Below are positions 37,224-46,912 of a stretch of 64,000 bases of DNA, one piece after another. The notes beneath the pieces were generated by a model. That model did no database searches, was not told where the DNA came from, and was given only the letters and a program-made list of their open reading frames with translations. Within the stretch, counting starts at the first letter, position 1, and every line of letters starts with the position of its first letter. Source of the stretch: UKL13-2 sp036394575 (GTDB lineage Bacteria > Pseudomonadota > Gammaproteobacteria > Burkholderiales > Usitatibacteraceae); the NCBI GenBank assembly GCA_036394575.1, contig DASWEY010000069.1, forward strand, positions 1-64,000. Reading direction: 5' to 3'. A program made the position numbers and the translations under genes.

Positions 37224-38315
37224 ATGAAAAAATATCTGGCGCTATTGACCCTGATCGGCCTTGCCTTTGCGACCGCGGCTACCACTGCCTTGTGGGCGCA
37301 ACGCGGCGGCGAACGCAATGTGGAACCACGATCGGTCAGCCCGCGCGGAGCGCTCGGCGAGCATGAACGCAGCTTGGTCGCGTTGTTCGAAAATGCCGCG
37401 CCTTCAGTGGCCTATATCACCACCGAAAGCCTGGTGCGCCGCGGCTTTTTCGGCGCGGCGGTATCGCAGGGCGCCGGCAGCGGCTTTGTCTGGGATGCGC
37501 AGGGCCATGTGGTCACCAATAACCATGTGGTCGAGAACGCGCAGAAGGTGCTGGTGCAACTCGATGCCGGCAAGGAACCTATCGCCGCACGTGTGATCGG
37601 CCGCGCCCCCGAGTACGACCTGGCCGTGGTGCAGCTGGTGAAGGTGCCGGCCAATATCCGGCCGATCCCGCTGGGTTCTTCGCGCGATCTCAAGGTCGGG
37701 CAATCGGTGCTGGCGATCGGCAATCCCTTCGGCTTGTCGCGCACCCTGACCGTCGGCATCATCTCGGCCCTGGATCGCTATCTGCCCACCCAGGACTACG
37801 CCGAAATCGCCGGCGCCATCCAGACCGATGCCGCCATCAATCCCGGCAATTCCGGCGGGCCGCTGCTGGACAGTGCGGGACGCCTGATCGGGGTGAATTC
37901 GGCGATCCGTTCCGCCTCGGGCTCATCGTCCGGCGTGGGTTTCGCGATCCCGGCCGACCTGGTCAATCGCATCGTGCCGCAGCTGATCGCGCGCGGCCAG
38001 GCCGCCTACCCGGGCATCGGCATTGCGCCGGTCGATCCGGACCTGGTGGCGCGCAATGGCATCAATGGCGTGGTGGTCGGCGAAGTGCGCCGTGGTACAC
38101 CCGCGGCGGCGGCCGGGCTGAAGCCCCTGTCGCGCCGTACCGGCGAACTCGGCGACGTCATCACCGAGGTCAATGGCCGCGCCGTCGATACTCTGTCGAC
38201 TTACTTTGCCGAGCTTGACCGGGTCGGCATCGGCAATACCGCCGAATTGACGATCGTTCGCGATGGCGGAACGCGCAAGGTGCGGCTCAAGGTAATTGAC
38301 ACGAATCAGCATTGA
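37224..38315 (+). CDS. HtrA/DegP-like periplasmic serine protease (S1C) with PDZ domain
   Basis: A 363-aa trypsin-fold protease with an N-terminal signal or anchor (residues 5-25). Catalytic triad: His101 in TNNHVV, Asp132 in EYDLAVV and Ser210 in INPGNSGGP. One PDZ domain covers about 260-360. One PDZ and an anchor resemble DegS-type proteases. It probably degrades or senses misfolded envelope proteins. GGTGAG precedes ATG 37224. Confidence 0.93.
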   Translation: MKKYLALLTLIGLAFATAATTALWAQRGGERNVEPRSVSPRGALGEHERSLVALFENAAPSVAYITTESLVRRGFFGAAVSQGAGSGFVWDAQGHVVTNNHVVENAQKVLVQLDAGKEPIAARVIGRAPEYDLAVVQLVKVPANIRPIPLGSSRDLKVGQSVLAIGNPFGLSRTLTVGIISALDRYLPTQDYAEIAGAIQTDAAINPGNSGGPLLDSAGRLIGVNSAIRSASGSSSGVGFAIPADLVNRIVPQLIARGQAAYPGIGIAPVDPDLVARNGINGVVVGEVRRGTPAAAAGLKPLSRRTGELGDVITEVNGRAVDTLSTYFAELDRVGIGNTAELTIVRDGGTRKVRLKVIDTNQH

Positions 38316-38365
38316 CGCCGGCAATTTTCGCTATGCTGGCCCGTTCGTCAACCCGGGGAATGCAT

Positions 38366-39742
38366 ATGCGCACACGTACCGCCGTTCTGGTTTCCACGCT
38401 GGTTTCATCCTTCGTATTCGGTTTGGCGGCGGGCAATGCCCGGGCGGAGCCGGCCAAGCCGGTGATTGAAAAAATCGCCGGGGAAGTTTCCGCGGAGCGC
38501 ATGGAAAAGACCATTCGCAGGCTGGTCAGTTTCGAGACCCGCAACACCCTGTCCGAAACCGAGAGCGATACGCGCGGCATCGGCGCGGCGCGGCGCTGGA
38601 TCAAGTCCGAGCTGGATGCCTGCGCCAAGGCCAACGGCGGACGCATGAAGGTCGAATTCGACGACAATATTTCGCCGGTGGCGCCGCGCATTCCCAAACC
38701 GACCGCGGTCGTCAATGTGGTCGCCACCCTGCCGGGCACCCAGGCGGAATCGAAAGATCGCCTCTATGTGGTTAGCGGCCATTACGACTCGATGCCCGAC
38801 AGCCCCACCGACGGCGTAACCACCGCACCCGGCGCCAATGACGATGCCTCCGGTACGGCCGCGGTGATGGAACTGGCCTGCATCATGTCGAAATACCGAT
38901 TCGACGCCACGCTGGTGTTCATGACCGTGGCCGGCGAGGAGCAGGGCCTGGTCGGCGCGACTTTCTGGGCGAAGAAGGCCAAGGCGGCCGGGCTCAACGT
39001 GGCCGGCATGTTCACCAATGACATCATCGGCAATACCAAGGGCGCCGACGGCACCACCATCCGCGACCATGTGCGCGTGTTCGCCGAAGGCGTGCCGCCG
39101 CTGAAAGAGCAGAGCGACGAAACCGTCACCCTGCTGCGCAGCGGGGGTGAAAACGATTTTCCGGCCCGTCAGCTGGGCCGCTTCATCAAGGAAGCCGCGG
39201 AACGCACCATTCCCGGCATGACCGTGGACCTGATCTATCGCCGCGATCGCTATCTGCGCGGCGGCGATCACTCGCCGTTCCTCGATGCTGGTTATCCGGC
39301 GGTACGCTTCACCGAGCCGATCGAGGATTGGCGCCACCAGCACAAGACGCCGCGCATCGACAATGGCGTGCAACTGGGCGATCTGCCCGAGTTCGTCGAT
39401 TTCGATTACATCGCCAAAGTGGCGCGGGTGAACGCGGCGGCATTGGCCTCGCTGGCGCTGGCGCCGGCGGCGCCGAAGGAAGTGCAGATGGAGACGCTGG
39501 CGCTGGAGAACGATTCCACCCTGCGCTGGAAGGCCAACCCCGAACCGGACCTGGCCGGTTATCGCATCGTCTGGCGCGACACCAATGCGCCGTACTGGCA
39601 GCAAAGCCGCGATGTCGGCAATGTCACGCGCGCCACTATCAAGGGCGTGTCGAAAGACAATGTGATCTTCGGCGTGCAGGCCATCGACAAGGACGGCAAT
39701 GTGAGCGTCGCCACTTATCCGGTGCCGTTCCGCTCGCGCTGA
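38366..39742 (+). CDS. M28 family zinc aminopeptidase, secreted
   Basis: A 458-aa exported peptidase: signal peptide with cleavage near NARA-EPA. Zinc residues are in VVSGHYDSMP (His, Asp), GANDDASGTAAV (bridging Asp), AGEEQGLVG (catalytic Glu pair) and GGDHSPFLDAGYPAVR. A fibronectin-III-like segment closes the protein (STLRWKANPEPDLAGYRIVW, residues about 375-455). A GGGGAA ribosome site supports ATG 38366. A terminator follows at 39779. Confidence 0.92.
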   Translation: MRTRTAVLVSTLVSSFVFGLAAGNARAEPAKPVIEKIAGEVSAERMEKTIRRLVSFETRNTLSETESDTRGIGAARRWIKSELDACAKANGGRMKVEFDDNISPVAPRIPKPTAVVNVVATLPGTQAESKDRLYVVSGHYDSMPDSPTDGVTTAPGANDDASGTAAVMELACIMSKYRFDATLVFMTVAGEEQGLVGATFWAKKAKAAGLNVAGMFTNDIIGNTKGADGTTIRDHVRVFAEGVPPLKEQSDETVTLLRSGGENDFPARQLGRFIKEAAERTIPGMTVDLIYRRDRYLRGGDHSPFLDAGYPAVRFTEPIEDWRHQHKTPRIDNGVQLGDLPEFVDFDYIAKVARVNAAALASLALAPAAPKEVQMETLALENDSTLRWKANPEPDLAGYRIVWRDTNAPYWQQSRDVGNVTRATIKGVSKDNVIFGVQAIDKDGNVSVATYPVPFRSR

Positions 39743-39778
39743 ATGAAATCGCCGCGGGGCCATCCCGCGACAATCACC

Positions 39779-39813
39779 AGGCCGCCCCATGGTTTCGAGA
39801 GGGCGGTTTTTTT
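39779..39813 (+). terminator. Rho-independent terminator
   Basis: CCGCCC (39782-39787) pairs with GGGCGG (39801-39806), followed by TTTTTTT. It ends transcription of the M28 peptidase gene. The remaining sequence to 39952 holds no gene. Confidence 0.75.
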
Positions 39814-39952
39814 GTCTATAAGGCTCGGTTCAGGCCTGCGTGGTGGCAGCTTTGGCACATTGTGTCGTGGCGAACAACTGTTGCGCATATCGCGGGTGGA
39901 AAATACGAATTGATGCGGCGCAGGTGGCGCGGCCTGAAATCCTTCATTGACG

Positions 39953-40774
39953 CTACAGCGTATCCAGCGCGTCGGTAATCGCGTCCAGATAGACCGGAAA
40001 GCGCTGCAGATCGTTGTGTCCTGCGCCGGGAACGATGACCAGTTTTGCCGCCGGCTGCAGACCGGCGAGCTCCCGCCCCTGGCGCAGCGGGATGACGCTG
40101 TCGTTATCGCCGTGCAGGATCAGCAATGGGCGTTTTACCTGCGGCACCCAGGCATCGCTGTGCATGGGATAACGGTTGATCGCCGATGGCAGCCAGGGGT
40201 AGCGCTCGCGCGCCATCGCATCCAGGCTCAGGTAGGGCGATACCAGAATGGTGAGATCGGGCTGCACTTCACTGGCGAGCATGGTCGCGAGGCCGGTGCC
40301 CAGGGAGCGTCCGTAAATGACTTTCTTCTTTCCCGCGTATTGCGGCGCCAGCCATTGCCAGGCGCGGCGCACATCCTCGTGCAACTGCGCCTCGCTGCTG
40401 ATGCGGCCGCTGCTTTTGCCGAAGCCGCGATAGTCCAGCACCAGCAGGTCGTAATCGACGCGGCGGTAAAAATCGACGCTGCCGATCCAGGACTGCAGAT
40501 TGCCGCTGTTGCCGTGCAGAAAGAACACCACGCCCCTGGGGTTGGGCAGCTTCAACTGCAGGGCGGACAGCGTGGCGCCCTCGACCGGGATGCGCACTTC
40601 GGTCACGTCCGGCAGTGCGAAACGAAAGTCCGCCGGCAGCGGCACCGGATGGAAGATCAGCGATTCCTGGGTGACATAAACGAAGCCCGCCACGCCGCAG
40701 TAGGCCAGCATCGACACCAGTGCGCCGACCAGGGCGAGACCGGCGATCCGGTGTTTGCGCGGAGGTGGCTGCAT
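39953..40774 (-). CDS. Alpha/beta hydrolase (BEM46/ABHD13-like), membrane-anchored
   Basis: A 273-aa protein with an N-terminal membrane helix (about residues 10-33). The hydrolase fold shows LHGNSGN (oxyanion), YGRSLGTG (nucleophile Ser in GxSxG), HGDNDSVIP (Asp) and GAGHND (His). The layout matches BEM46-type hydrolases, whose substrate is unknown. DUF1993 gene lies upstream, 26 bases away, on the same strand. Confidence 0.87.
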   Translation of the reverse strand: MQPPPRKHRIAGLALVGALVSMLAYCGVAGFVYVTQESLIFHPVPLPADFRFALPDVTEVRIPVEGATLSALQLKLPNPRGVVFFLHGNSGNLQSWIGSVDFYRRVDYDLLVLDYRGFGKSSGRISSEAQLHEDVRRAWQWLAPQYAGKKKVIYGRSLGTGLATMLASEVQPDLTILVSPYLSLDAMARERYPWLPSAINRYPMHSDAWVPQVKRPLLILHGDNDSVIPLRQGRELAGLQPAAKLVIVPGAGHNDLQRFPVYLDAITDALDTL

Positions 40775-40800
40775 ATCCGCCTGCGGCGGGATGGGTGGCT

Positions 40801-41307
40801 TCAGCCGCGGCCGATAAAATCGCGCTTGCCGATTTCCAGGCCGTTGTGACGCAGAATCGCGTAGGCAGCGGTCACATGAAAATAGAAATTCGGCAGGACC
40901 TGATGCAACAGGTAATTCTGACCCTTGAATGCGGTCGGGTTGCCGGCCACATTGATGGTGATGTCGCGTTCCTCCTGCCCGTCGATTTGCCCCGTCTTGA
41001 ATGTGGCGATATGCGCCAGGGTCTTGTCGATGCGCGCGATCAGCTCGGCGAAAGTCTTTTCATTGTCCTCGAACTTCGGCACGTCCTGCCCGGCGAGGCG
41101 CGAGCATGCCCCCTTGGCGAAATCGGCGGCGATCTGAACCTGGCGCGACATCTGCAGCATGTCCGGATAGAGGCGCGAGTTCAGGAACACGCTGTCTTCA
41201 ATTTTTTTGGCCTGTGCATAGGCGGCCGCTTTTTCGAGAATCGCTTTCAGATTGCCCAGCATGCGCTGGAACACCGGCACCGAAACCTGATACATGGAAA
41301 TCGTCAT
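40801..41307 (-). CDS. DUF1993 family protein
   Basis: A 168-aa helical protein matching DUF1993: MTISMYQVSVPVFQRMLGNL, DSVFLNSRLYPDMLQMSRQV and VLPNFYFHVTAAYAILRHNG. The fold resembles DinB/YfiT four-helix bundles; function unknown. GGAGACAACC is its ribosome site. It likely shares a transcript with the downstream hydrolase. Confidence 0.87.
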   Translation of the reverse strand: MTISMYQVSVPVFQRMLGNLKAILEKAAAYAQAKKIEDSVFLNSRLYPDMLQMSRQVQIAADFAKGACSRLAGQDVPKFEDNEKTFAELIARIDKTLAHIATFKTGQIDGQEERDITINVAGNPTAFKGQNYLLHQVLPNFYFHVTAAYAILRHNGLEIGKRDFIGRG

Positions 41308-41699
41308 GGTTGTCTCCGAAATTATGGAGGCAGAGTTTAACAGGCCGCCCGGAAGGCGGCGGAATGCCCGCGACGAACGCCGCCCGAATCCAGCGCGGGA
41401 ACTTGTTGCGTCCTACCCGGGAATGCCATTGGCGGGACGACTGCAAGGCGACCACAAAATGGCCGCGGATTTTGCGCTTTGGACGGCAATCCCTGCGCCT
41501 CGTCGCAATCCGCTGGGCACATCGCCGGGTGCCCAATACAGTGGTGGCAACCCGGAACCGCTGCGAACCCGGCGGTGAACGGCAGCGGGGCAAATAAAGC
41601 TTCATCCGGCTGAAACCGGCCTGAAATGCGCGCCGCACAAACTATCGGCATTGGAGTGCTTGCGAATTTCCGCAACGCTGACATGCAAAGGAGACTGAC
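41308..41699. other. 392-base intergenic region, no gene seen
   Basis: Short open frames here do not resemble coding sequence. It should contain divergent promoters for the DUF1993 gene and the small 77-aa gene. An AAGGAGA ribosome site lies at its right end. I see no repeat or RNA structure. Confidence 0.5.
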
Positions 41700-41933
41700 A
41701 TGAAACCTGAAATTACCCATCGCCCGCGGGCATTGGCGGCAATATTCGCCACTGCGCTGACCAGTCTGACCCTGACCAGCTTTGAATCCCTGGCGCGGCC
41801 TGACGACGCGCATCCGGCGCTGGCGGCTGCCGGCAGCCCCCTTCAGGTGGCACCTGCCGCCATCAAACTCGAGCCCATTGTGGTGATCGGCAGGCGGCTG
41901 AACAGTGCCGCGCGTCAAGCTGTCGTGCGCTGA
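41700..41933 (+). CDS. Small exported hypothetical protein
   Basis: A 77-aa protein with an N-terminal hydrophobic segment (residues 12-30) of signal-peptide type and a C-terminal IVVIGRRL stretch. A strong AAGGAGACTGAC precedes the ATG, which argues for real translation. I have an impression of similar small secreted proteins in Oxalobacteraceae; function unknown. Confidence 0.65.
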   Translation: MKPEITHRPRALAAIFATALTSLTLTSFESLARPDDAHPALAAAGSPLQVAPAAIKLEPIVVIGRRLNSAARQAVVR

Positions 41934-42006
41934 CCATGCCGCCCGCGATTGGCCGGCAGCTCTGCGATAATGCGGTTCGCAACCGACTATCGCGGAGCCG
42001 CCTGCC

Positions 42007-43116
42007 ATGGCATTGAAACGTCCCCGCTGGCCGCAAGGCCGCACCCTGATCATTGATCATGATTCGCGCGTCCTGCGCGGCAATCCGCTGAAGGATCCGC
42101 ACCGGCGCAAGCTGGCCGTCTGGCTGCCGCCGCAATACGATGATCCTGACTTCGTCGCGCGCAAGGCACGCTTCCCGGTGCTCTACGATCTGGTCGGCTT
42201 CATGGGTTCGGGCTTGTCGCATATCAACTGGCGCAACTTCGACGAGAACGTGCCCGAGCGCGCCGCGCGCCTGATCCATGAAGGCAAGATGGGGCCGGCC
42301 ATCATCGTGTTTCCCGACTGCTTCACCGCGCTGGGCGGCAACCAGTACATCAATTCTTCGGCCATCGGCAATTACGCCGACTACATCACCCAGGAGTTGA
42401 TTCCTTTTGTCGATCGCGAATTCCGCACCCTGGCGTCGCGCGCGCATCGCGGCTGCTTCGGCAAATCCTCCGGCGGCTACGGAGCCATCATCCACGGCAT
42501 GCAATACGCCGACTACTGGGGTGCCATCGCCAGCCATTCCGGTGATGCGCATTTCGAATTCGTCTACATGAACGACTGGCCGCGTACCCTCACCGAGTTG
42601 ATGAAGCACCGCAAGATCAAGCGCCAGGCCGGTGCCATCGATGTGCGCAAGGAAGAGAAGGGCGCCGACAAGGGGCTCGACGACGGGCGGGTGAAGAATT
42701 TTCTGAACGCGGTCTGGAAAAGCGAAAAACCGTCGGACGCCGAAGGCCATGCCTTGATGATGCTCGCCATGTCCGCGACCTATGACCCGGACCCGAAGGC
42801 GCCGTTGGGATTCCGCCTGCCCTTCAATCTGGAAACCGGCGAGCGGATCGAGACGCGCTGGAAAAACTGGCTGAAGCATGACCCGGTCAACCTGGTCGAC
42901 AAGTACCGCGTCAACCTGAAGTCGCTGAAGGGCATTTTTATCGATTGCGGCTGGCGGGATCAGTACCAGATTCACTACGGCGCGCGAATTCTGTCGAAAC
43001 GCTTGAAAGCCGCCGGTGTCAGACATACTTATGAAGAGTTCGACGATACGCATTCCGGCGTGGATTACCGCATGGATGCCAGTCTGCCGTTTTTGTACCG
43101 TGCCCTTAAGCCTTAA
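42007..43116 (+). CDS. Esterase-family alpha/beta hydrolase
   Basis: A 369-aa cytoplasmic esterase (esterase D / enterochelin-esterase-like fold). The nucleophile elbow is GCFGKSSGGYGA; Asp in DCGWRDQYQIH and His in DDTHSGVDYR complete the likely triad. An FPDCFTALGGNQYINS stretch is typical of this group. No siderophore genes are nearby, so the natural ester is unknown. The thioredoxin-like gene begins 31 bases downstream. Confidence 0.87.
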   Translation: MALKRPRWPQGRTLIIDHDSRVLRGNPLKDPHRRKLAVWLPPQYDDPDFVARKARFPVLYDLVGFMGSGLSHINWRNFDENVPERAARLIHEGKMGPAIIVFPDCFTALGGNQYINSSAIGNYADYITQELIPFVDREFRTLASRAHRGCFGKSSGGYGAIIHGMQYADYWGAIASHSGDAHFEFVYMNDWPRTLTELMKHRKIKRQAGAIDVRKEEKGADKGLDDGRVKNFLNAVWKSEKPSDAEGHALMMLAMSATYDPDPKAPLGFRLPFNLETGERIETRWKNWLKHDPVNLVDKYRVNLKSLKGIFIDCGWRDQYQIHYGARILSKRLKAAGVRHTYEEFDDTHSGVDYRMDASLPFLYRALKP

Positions 43117-43147
43117 ACGCCTTAAACCCTGGACCCTGAGGAAGATC

Positions 43148-43612
43148 ATGAAAAAACTGCTTGCATCCCTGTTCTGCCTGTCTGCGCTCGGCCTGGCCCA
43201 CGCCGATGACCGGAAACCCTACAACGAAGCCGCCGACGCCAAGGCCGAAGTCGGCGCGGCGCTCAAATCCGCCGCCGCGCAAAACAAGGCGACCCTGCTG
43301 GTATTCGGCGCCAATTGGTGCGGGGATTGCAAGGTGCTGGACATGGAAATGCATCAGGGCGAACTCGCCAAGCTGGTCGATGCAAAATTGAATGTGGTCA
43401 AGATCGACACCGGCCGCAACGACCGCAATACCGATCTCATCGCCCAGTACGGCAATACCACCAAGAAGGGCATCCCCTCGGTGGTGTTGCTGAATTCCGC
43501 GGGCAAGGTGGTCTACCAGACCGACGGCGGTGAATTGGCCGATGCGCGCCATATGGGCAGCGAAGGTATCACGAAGTTTTTCAGCGCCATGCTGGAGAAA
43601 GCCAAACCCTGA
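43148..43612 (+). CDS. Thioredoxin-fold protein, periplasmic
   Basis: A 154-aa exported protein: signal peptide to about residue 19 (LAHA-DD). The active-site motif is WCGDCK with two cysteines; the cis-Pro is in KKGIPSVVLL. Family relatives reduce or isomerise disulfides in the periplasm. GAGGAAG ribosome site supports ATG 43148; the longer frame from 43016 overlaps the esterase. Confidence 0.88.
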   Translation: MKKLLASLFCLSALGLAHADDRKPYNEAADAKAEVGAALKSAAAQNKATLLVFGANWCGDCKVLDMEMHQGELAKLVDAKLNVVKIDTGRNDRNTDLIAQYGNTTKKGIPSVVLLNSAGKVVYQTDGGELADARHMGSEGITKFFSAMLEKAKP

Positions 43613-43650
43613 GGATTATCGGGCGCTCAAATCCGCTGTTGCTGGCCCCG

Positions 43651-43690
43651 AAACGAAACGCGCCGCTTGCAGAAGCGGCGCGTTTCGTTT
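43651..43690. terminator. Long bidirectional hairpin terminator
   Basis: A perfect 18-bp stem, AAACGAAACGCGCCGCTT with its complement at 43673-43690, around a GCAG loop. It lies between the convergent thioredoxin-like and DUF2863 genes, so it likely ends both. Terminal T-run is short (TTTCGTTT). Confidence 0.7.
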
Positions 43691-43726
43691 GACGCATGCC
43701 GTGGCGCTGTCGGCCCGGGCAACGGT

Positions 43727-44920
43727 TCAGTGGTAATGCGAGACGGTGGATTCGACTTCCTCGGGAAGCTCCGGATGCACCATTTCGCCATCGGTATCGG
43801 CAAACAGGGGGGCGCCGCAGTCTTCGCAGAATTCGGGCGCGAACAGGCCGCCAAGCGCGGTCACCTCGCCCACCTTGCAATCTTTAAGCACGGTCTCGAT
43901 TTCGTTCAGGGGCAGCGGCTCATTGTCCTCTTCCTCGCGGCCGAACAGCGGCCACACCACGCCTTCGACCACATCGGCATGGCCGCGTTTCAGGAAGCTG
44001 ATGCGGTATTCGTCGACGCGGCTATCGCCGACGCCGGCGATCACCGCGCGCAGCTGCGAGGCGTTGACCTTCAAGGCGCTTTCCAGAAAGGCGACCGCCG
44101 CGCGGATGGTGGGCGGACGCACGAAGCGGTCCGATTCGCGGCAGTTAACGAAATAGGCATCCGGCAACAGGCATTCGAACGAGCAGCCCGGCAGCAGCTT
44201 GGCCAGATGCGGACGTCCCTGCTCGATCCAGTGCGCTAGGCAGTCGCTGCGCGTGGTGCGCGCCTCATCGTGCTTCTGCCAGCGGAACAGGGCTTCGCCG
44301 GCGGGCACGGCGATGCCGGCCAGCAGGAAGCGGGAATCGGCCAGCAGAGGCGCGGTATCGGGGTGCTTGCTGTCGGCGCGCGCGGCTTGCTGCAGCACAG
44401 CTGCCTCGCCGAGGCGCAGAGTCAGTTTGCGCACACTGGAAAAATCGCGCGGCATCTGGTCGATGCTGTACAGAAACGGGGCCATGCTGAGGCGCGCATT
44501 TTTGGCCAGCACATGGGCATAAAGCTGCGGAATGATCGCCTCCAGCGCGGTTGCGCCGACGCCGGCGATGGGGCCCGAGGGCACCGCATATTTCGACCAG
44601 GCAACCAAGGGGATCGCCAGCAGCATCACATCCCAGGTGCTGCCGTCGATGGTCAGGGTGGCCGACTCGGCCTGCGCCTCGGCGTTTTCCGCCAGGGCAT
44701 CATGCGCCGCCGGATTGCTCTGGAAGGTGTGATCCAGCGCGCTTTCCAGCGCAGAGCTGTTGCCGGACTCCATCAGCTTGATGCACAGCGCGGCCAGCTC
44801 GCGCTCCCAGCGGGCGTCTTCCAGGCGGCTGCCGGAAGCGGCCAAGCCGGTGGACAGGCCGATCAGGCGCTCGGCATCTCGGGTAAGACGTAAGGGGGAT
44901 TTGTTGCGCAGGCGCTTCAT
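43727..44920 (-). CDS. DUF2863 family protein
   Basis: A 397-aa protein matching DUF2863 of Burkholderiales: SPLRLTRDAERLIGLSTGLA, TWDVMLLAIPLVAWSKY and PQLYAHVLAKNARLSMAPFL. A possible zinc knuckle near the C-terminus (FCEDCGAPLF). Function unknown. It is a useful lineage marker for this window. ATG 44920 begins the conserved part; an ORF to 44968 is possible. Confidence 0.88.
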   Translation of the reverse strand: MKRLRNKSPLRLTRDAERLIGLSTGLAASGSRLEDARWERELAALCIKLMESGNSSALESALDHTFQSNPAAHDALAENAEAQAESATLTIDGSTWDVMLLAIPLVAWSKYAVPSGPIAGVGATALEAIIPQLYAHVLAKNARLSMAPFLYSIDQMPRDFSSVRKLTLRLGEAAVLQQAARADSKHPDTAPLLADSRFLLAGIAVPAGEALFRWQKHDEARTTRSDCLAHWIEQGRPHLAKLLPGCSFECLLPDAYFVNCRESDRFVRPPTIRAAVAFLESALKVNASQLRAVIAGVGDSRVDEYRISFLKRGHADVVEGVVWPLFGREEEDNEPLPLNEIETVLKDCKVGEVTALGGLFAPEFCEDCGAPLFADTDGEMVHPELPEEVESTVSHYH

Positions 44921-44975
44921 GGCGGGTGTGCTTACAGTTGCAGGGGCGTTATTATAACGCCGCGCCAACCTGCAG

Positions 44976-45008
44976 GAACCCGGGCGGACCGTTTATACGC
45001 CCGGGTTC
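44976..45008. terminator. 11-bp hairpin, possible terminator
   Basis: GAACCCGGGCG and CGCCCGGGTTC around an 11-base loop, just downstream of the 61-aa minus-strand gene. No T-run follows in that direction, so it may be a stalling hairpin rather than a full terminator. Confidence 0.5.
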
Positions 45009-45035
45009 AAAAATATGGCGGCCGGGAACGGTGGC

Positions 45036-45221
45036 TCAGACGGGGGTGCCGTTGGCTGAACGGAGTTTGACGCGCCGGCTGCGGTGGCGCAGCCACTGTT
45101 CATGATTGCGGCGCAGCAAGTCGCTGATGGCGCTGAAGCCGGCATTGAGCAAACGCGAAATTTCCTGGCGGCGCAATAAATGGGCGCGGCGTTCAAAGGC
45201 GTTGCGGTCATAGCTAGGCAT
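45036..45221 (-). CDS. Small basic hypothetical protein
   Basis: A 61-aa Arg-rich protein (FERRAHLLRRQEISRLLNAG, LRRNHEQWLRHRSRR). A GGGAGAA ribosome site precedes ATG 45221. Divergent from the LysR gene, so it may be under its control. No family recognised. Confidence 0.6.
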   Translation of the reverse strand: MPSYDRNAFERRAHLLRRQEISRLLNAGFSAISDLLRRNHEQWLRHRSRRVKLRSANGTPV

Positions 45222-45371
45222 AGGGTTCTCCCGATGGTTGGTGCCGAATCCACCGACTTTGTGAGCATGGTGAATTCGCATGCTTGATATGTTATTACCT
45301 GTCCAGTGACAAACAATTCTGTTGAATGGCATAATATTGTGGAATTAAATTCATAAGTTGCGGAGAGAGAA

Positions 45372-46316
45372 ATGGATAAACCCGGAGAAATGAAGGCCTT
45401 CGTGCGCTCGGTGGAGCTGGGCGGCTTTTCGGCCGCCGCGCGCGACCTGGGTCTGACCCCGTCGGCGTTGTCCAAGCTGGTGACGCGCATGGAAGACCGG
45501 CTCGGCGTGCGCCTGATGAACCGCACCACGCGCAAGCTGGCGCTGACGGCCGAGGGAGAGGCGTATTTCACCAGCGCCAAGCGCATCCTTGCCGATATCG
45601 AAGATGCCGAGGCGGAAGTGACCCGCTTCAGCGTCCATCCCAAGGGCCTGTTGCGCATTAACGTCGGCGTCGCTTTCGGCATGCACCAGCTGGCGCCGGC
45701 CCTGCCGCGTTTCCTGGAGCGCCATCCCGAAATGGAGCTCGATATCACCGTGACCGACCGTCTGGTCGACCTGGTCGAAGAGGGGGCGGATGTCGCCATC
45801 CGCACCGGCGCCCTGCGCGATTCCTCCCTGGTCGCCAAAAAAATCTGCGATGTACACCGCATGATCTGCGCCTCGCCGGCCTATCTGAAAAAACACGGCA
45901 CGCCGCAAACGCCGCGCGACCTGCTCAAGCACAATTGCATCTCGATCAGCGGTGCGCCGCAGTTGCGCAAATGGCCTTTCGACACCCCGAACGGCATGGA
46001 GACCGTCGATGTGGTCGGCTCGGTCAACGCGAACAACGCCGAGACCCTGTTGCAGATGGCGGCGATGGGGGTGGGCATCATCCGTCTGTCGGATGTGATC
46101 GTCAGCGATGGCATTCGCGCTGGCTGGCTGGTGCCCCTGCTGACCCGGGTGCATCATGCCGAGCCGCTGCCGCTGTCGGCGGTATATCCGCAGGGCAAGC
46201 ATAAAAGTCCGCGGGTGGCGGCATTCGTGAACTTCCTGGTCGAGACGTTTTCCTCGGCCCCGTGGCGGGCGGTGCCGCAGGCCGCGCGCAAGTCCCGGGG
46301 CGGAACCGGCGACTGA
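45372..46316 (+). CDS. LysR-type transcriptional regulator
   Basis: A 314-aa regulator: N-terminal winged HTH (MKAFVRSVELGGFSAAARDL, LTPSALSKLVTRMEDRLGV) and a C-terminal periplasmic-binding-type effector domain (FGMHQLAPALPRFLERHPEM). GGAGAGAG is the ribosome site. The short divergent gene at 45036-45221 may be its target; the intergenic stretch (45222-45371) is AT-rich. Effector unknown. Confidence 0.93.
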   Translation: MDKPGEMKAFVRSVELGGFSAAARDLGLTPSALSKLVTRMEDRLGVRLMNRTTRKLALTAEGEAYFTSAKRILADIEDAEAEVTRFSVHPKGLLRINVGVAFGMHQLAPALPRFLERHPEMELDITVTDRLVDLVEEGADVAIRTGALRDSSLVAKKICDVHRMICASPAYLKKHGTPQTPRDLLKHNCISISGAPQLRKWPFDTPNGMETVDVVGSVNANNAETLLQMAAMGVGIIRLSDVIVSDGIRAGWLVPLLTRVHHAEPLPLSAVYPQGKHKSPRVAAFVNFLVETFSSAPWRAVPQAARKSRGGTGD

Positions 46317-46368
46317 AGCGTATAGTTTTCCGTTGCGCGGCAGGTCTGGGCCTGCCAAGGGAGTCCTG

Positions 46369-46899
46369 ATGTCGATACTGATCAAAATTATTGTCGGGCT
46401 GGCGGTGCTGGCCGCACTGCTGGCGTTGATCGGTCTGCTGCTGCCCAGGAATTTCCGCATCGAGCGCTCGATCGCGATCGCCGCGCCGGCCGCGAAAATC
46501 TATCCGCTGATCGCCGACCCGCACAACTGGCCGAAGTGGGGCGTATGGAACCGGCGCGACCCGGGCATGAAGCTGACGTTTTCCGGATCCGCCTCTGGCG
46601 CCGGCGCCAAATGGGCCTGGCAGTCCAAATCCGAGGGCAATGGCGCCATGGAATTCACCGCTGACGTGCCAGATCGCCAGATCAGCTATCAATTGACCTT
46701 CGCCGACTTCGGCATGGCCTCGCGCGGCGCGCTGATCCTGGCGCCCGGGGGCAGCGGCACGCGGGTGAGCTGGAGCAATGAAGGTGAATTTGGCGGCAAT
46801 CCCTTCATGCGCTATTTCGGCCTGATGATGGATCGCATGGTCGGCAAGGACTTCGATGCCGGCCTGGGCAATCTCAAGCAGCTGGCGGAAACAAACTGA
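46369..46899 (+). CDS. SRPBCC family protein with N-terminal helix
   Basis: A 176-aa protein: one N-terminal membrane helix (residues 4-25) then a START/SRPBCC ligand-binding domain (FRIERSIAIAAPAAKIYPLI, WPKWGVWNRRDPGMKLTF). Such domains bind hydrophobic small molecules. AAGGGAG lies before ATG 46369. The YHS lipoprotein gene follows 13 bases later, suggesting an operon. Confidence 0.85.
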   Translation: MSILIKIIVGLAVLAALLALIGLLLPRNFRIERSIAIAAPAAKIYPLIADPHNWPKWGVWNRRDPGMKLTFSGSASGAGAKWAWQSKSEGNGAMEFTADVPDRQISYQLTFADFGMASRGALILAPGGSGTRVSWSNEGEFGGNPFMRYFGLMMDRMVGKDFDAGLGNLKQLAETN

Positions 46900-46912
46900 C
46901 AGGAGAACGTCG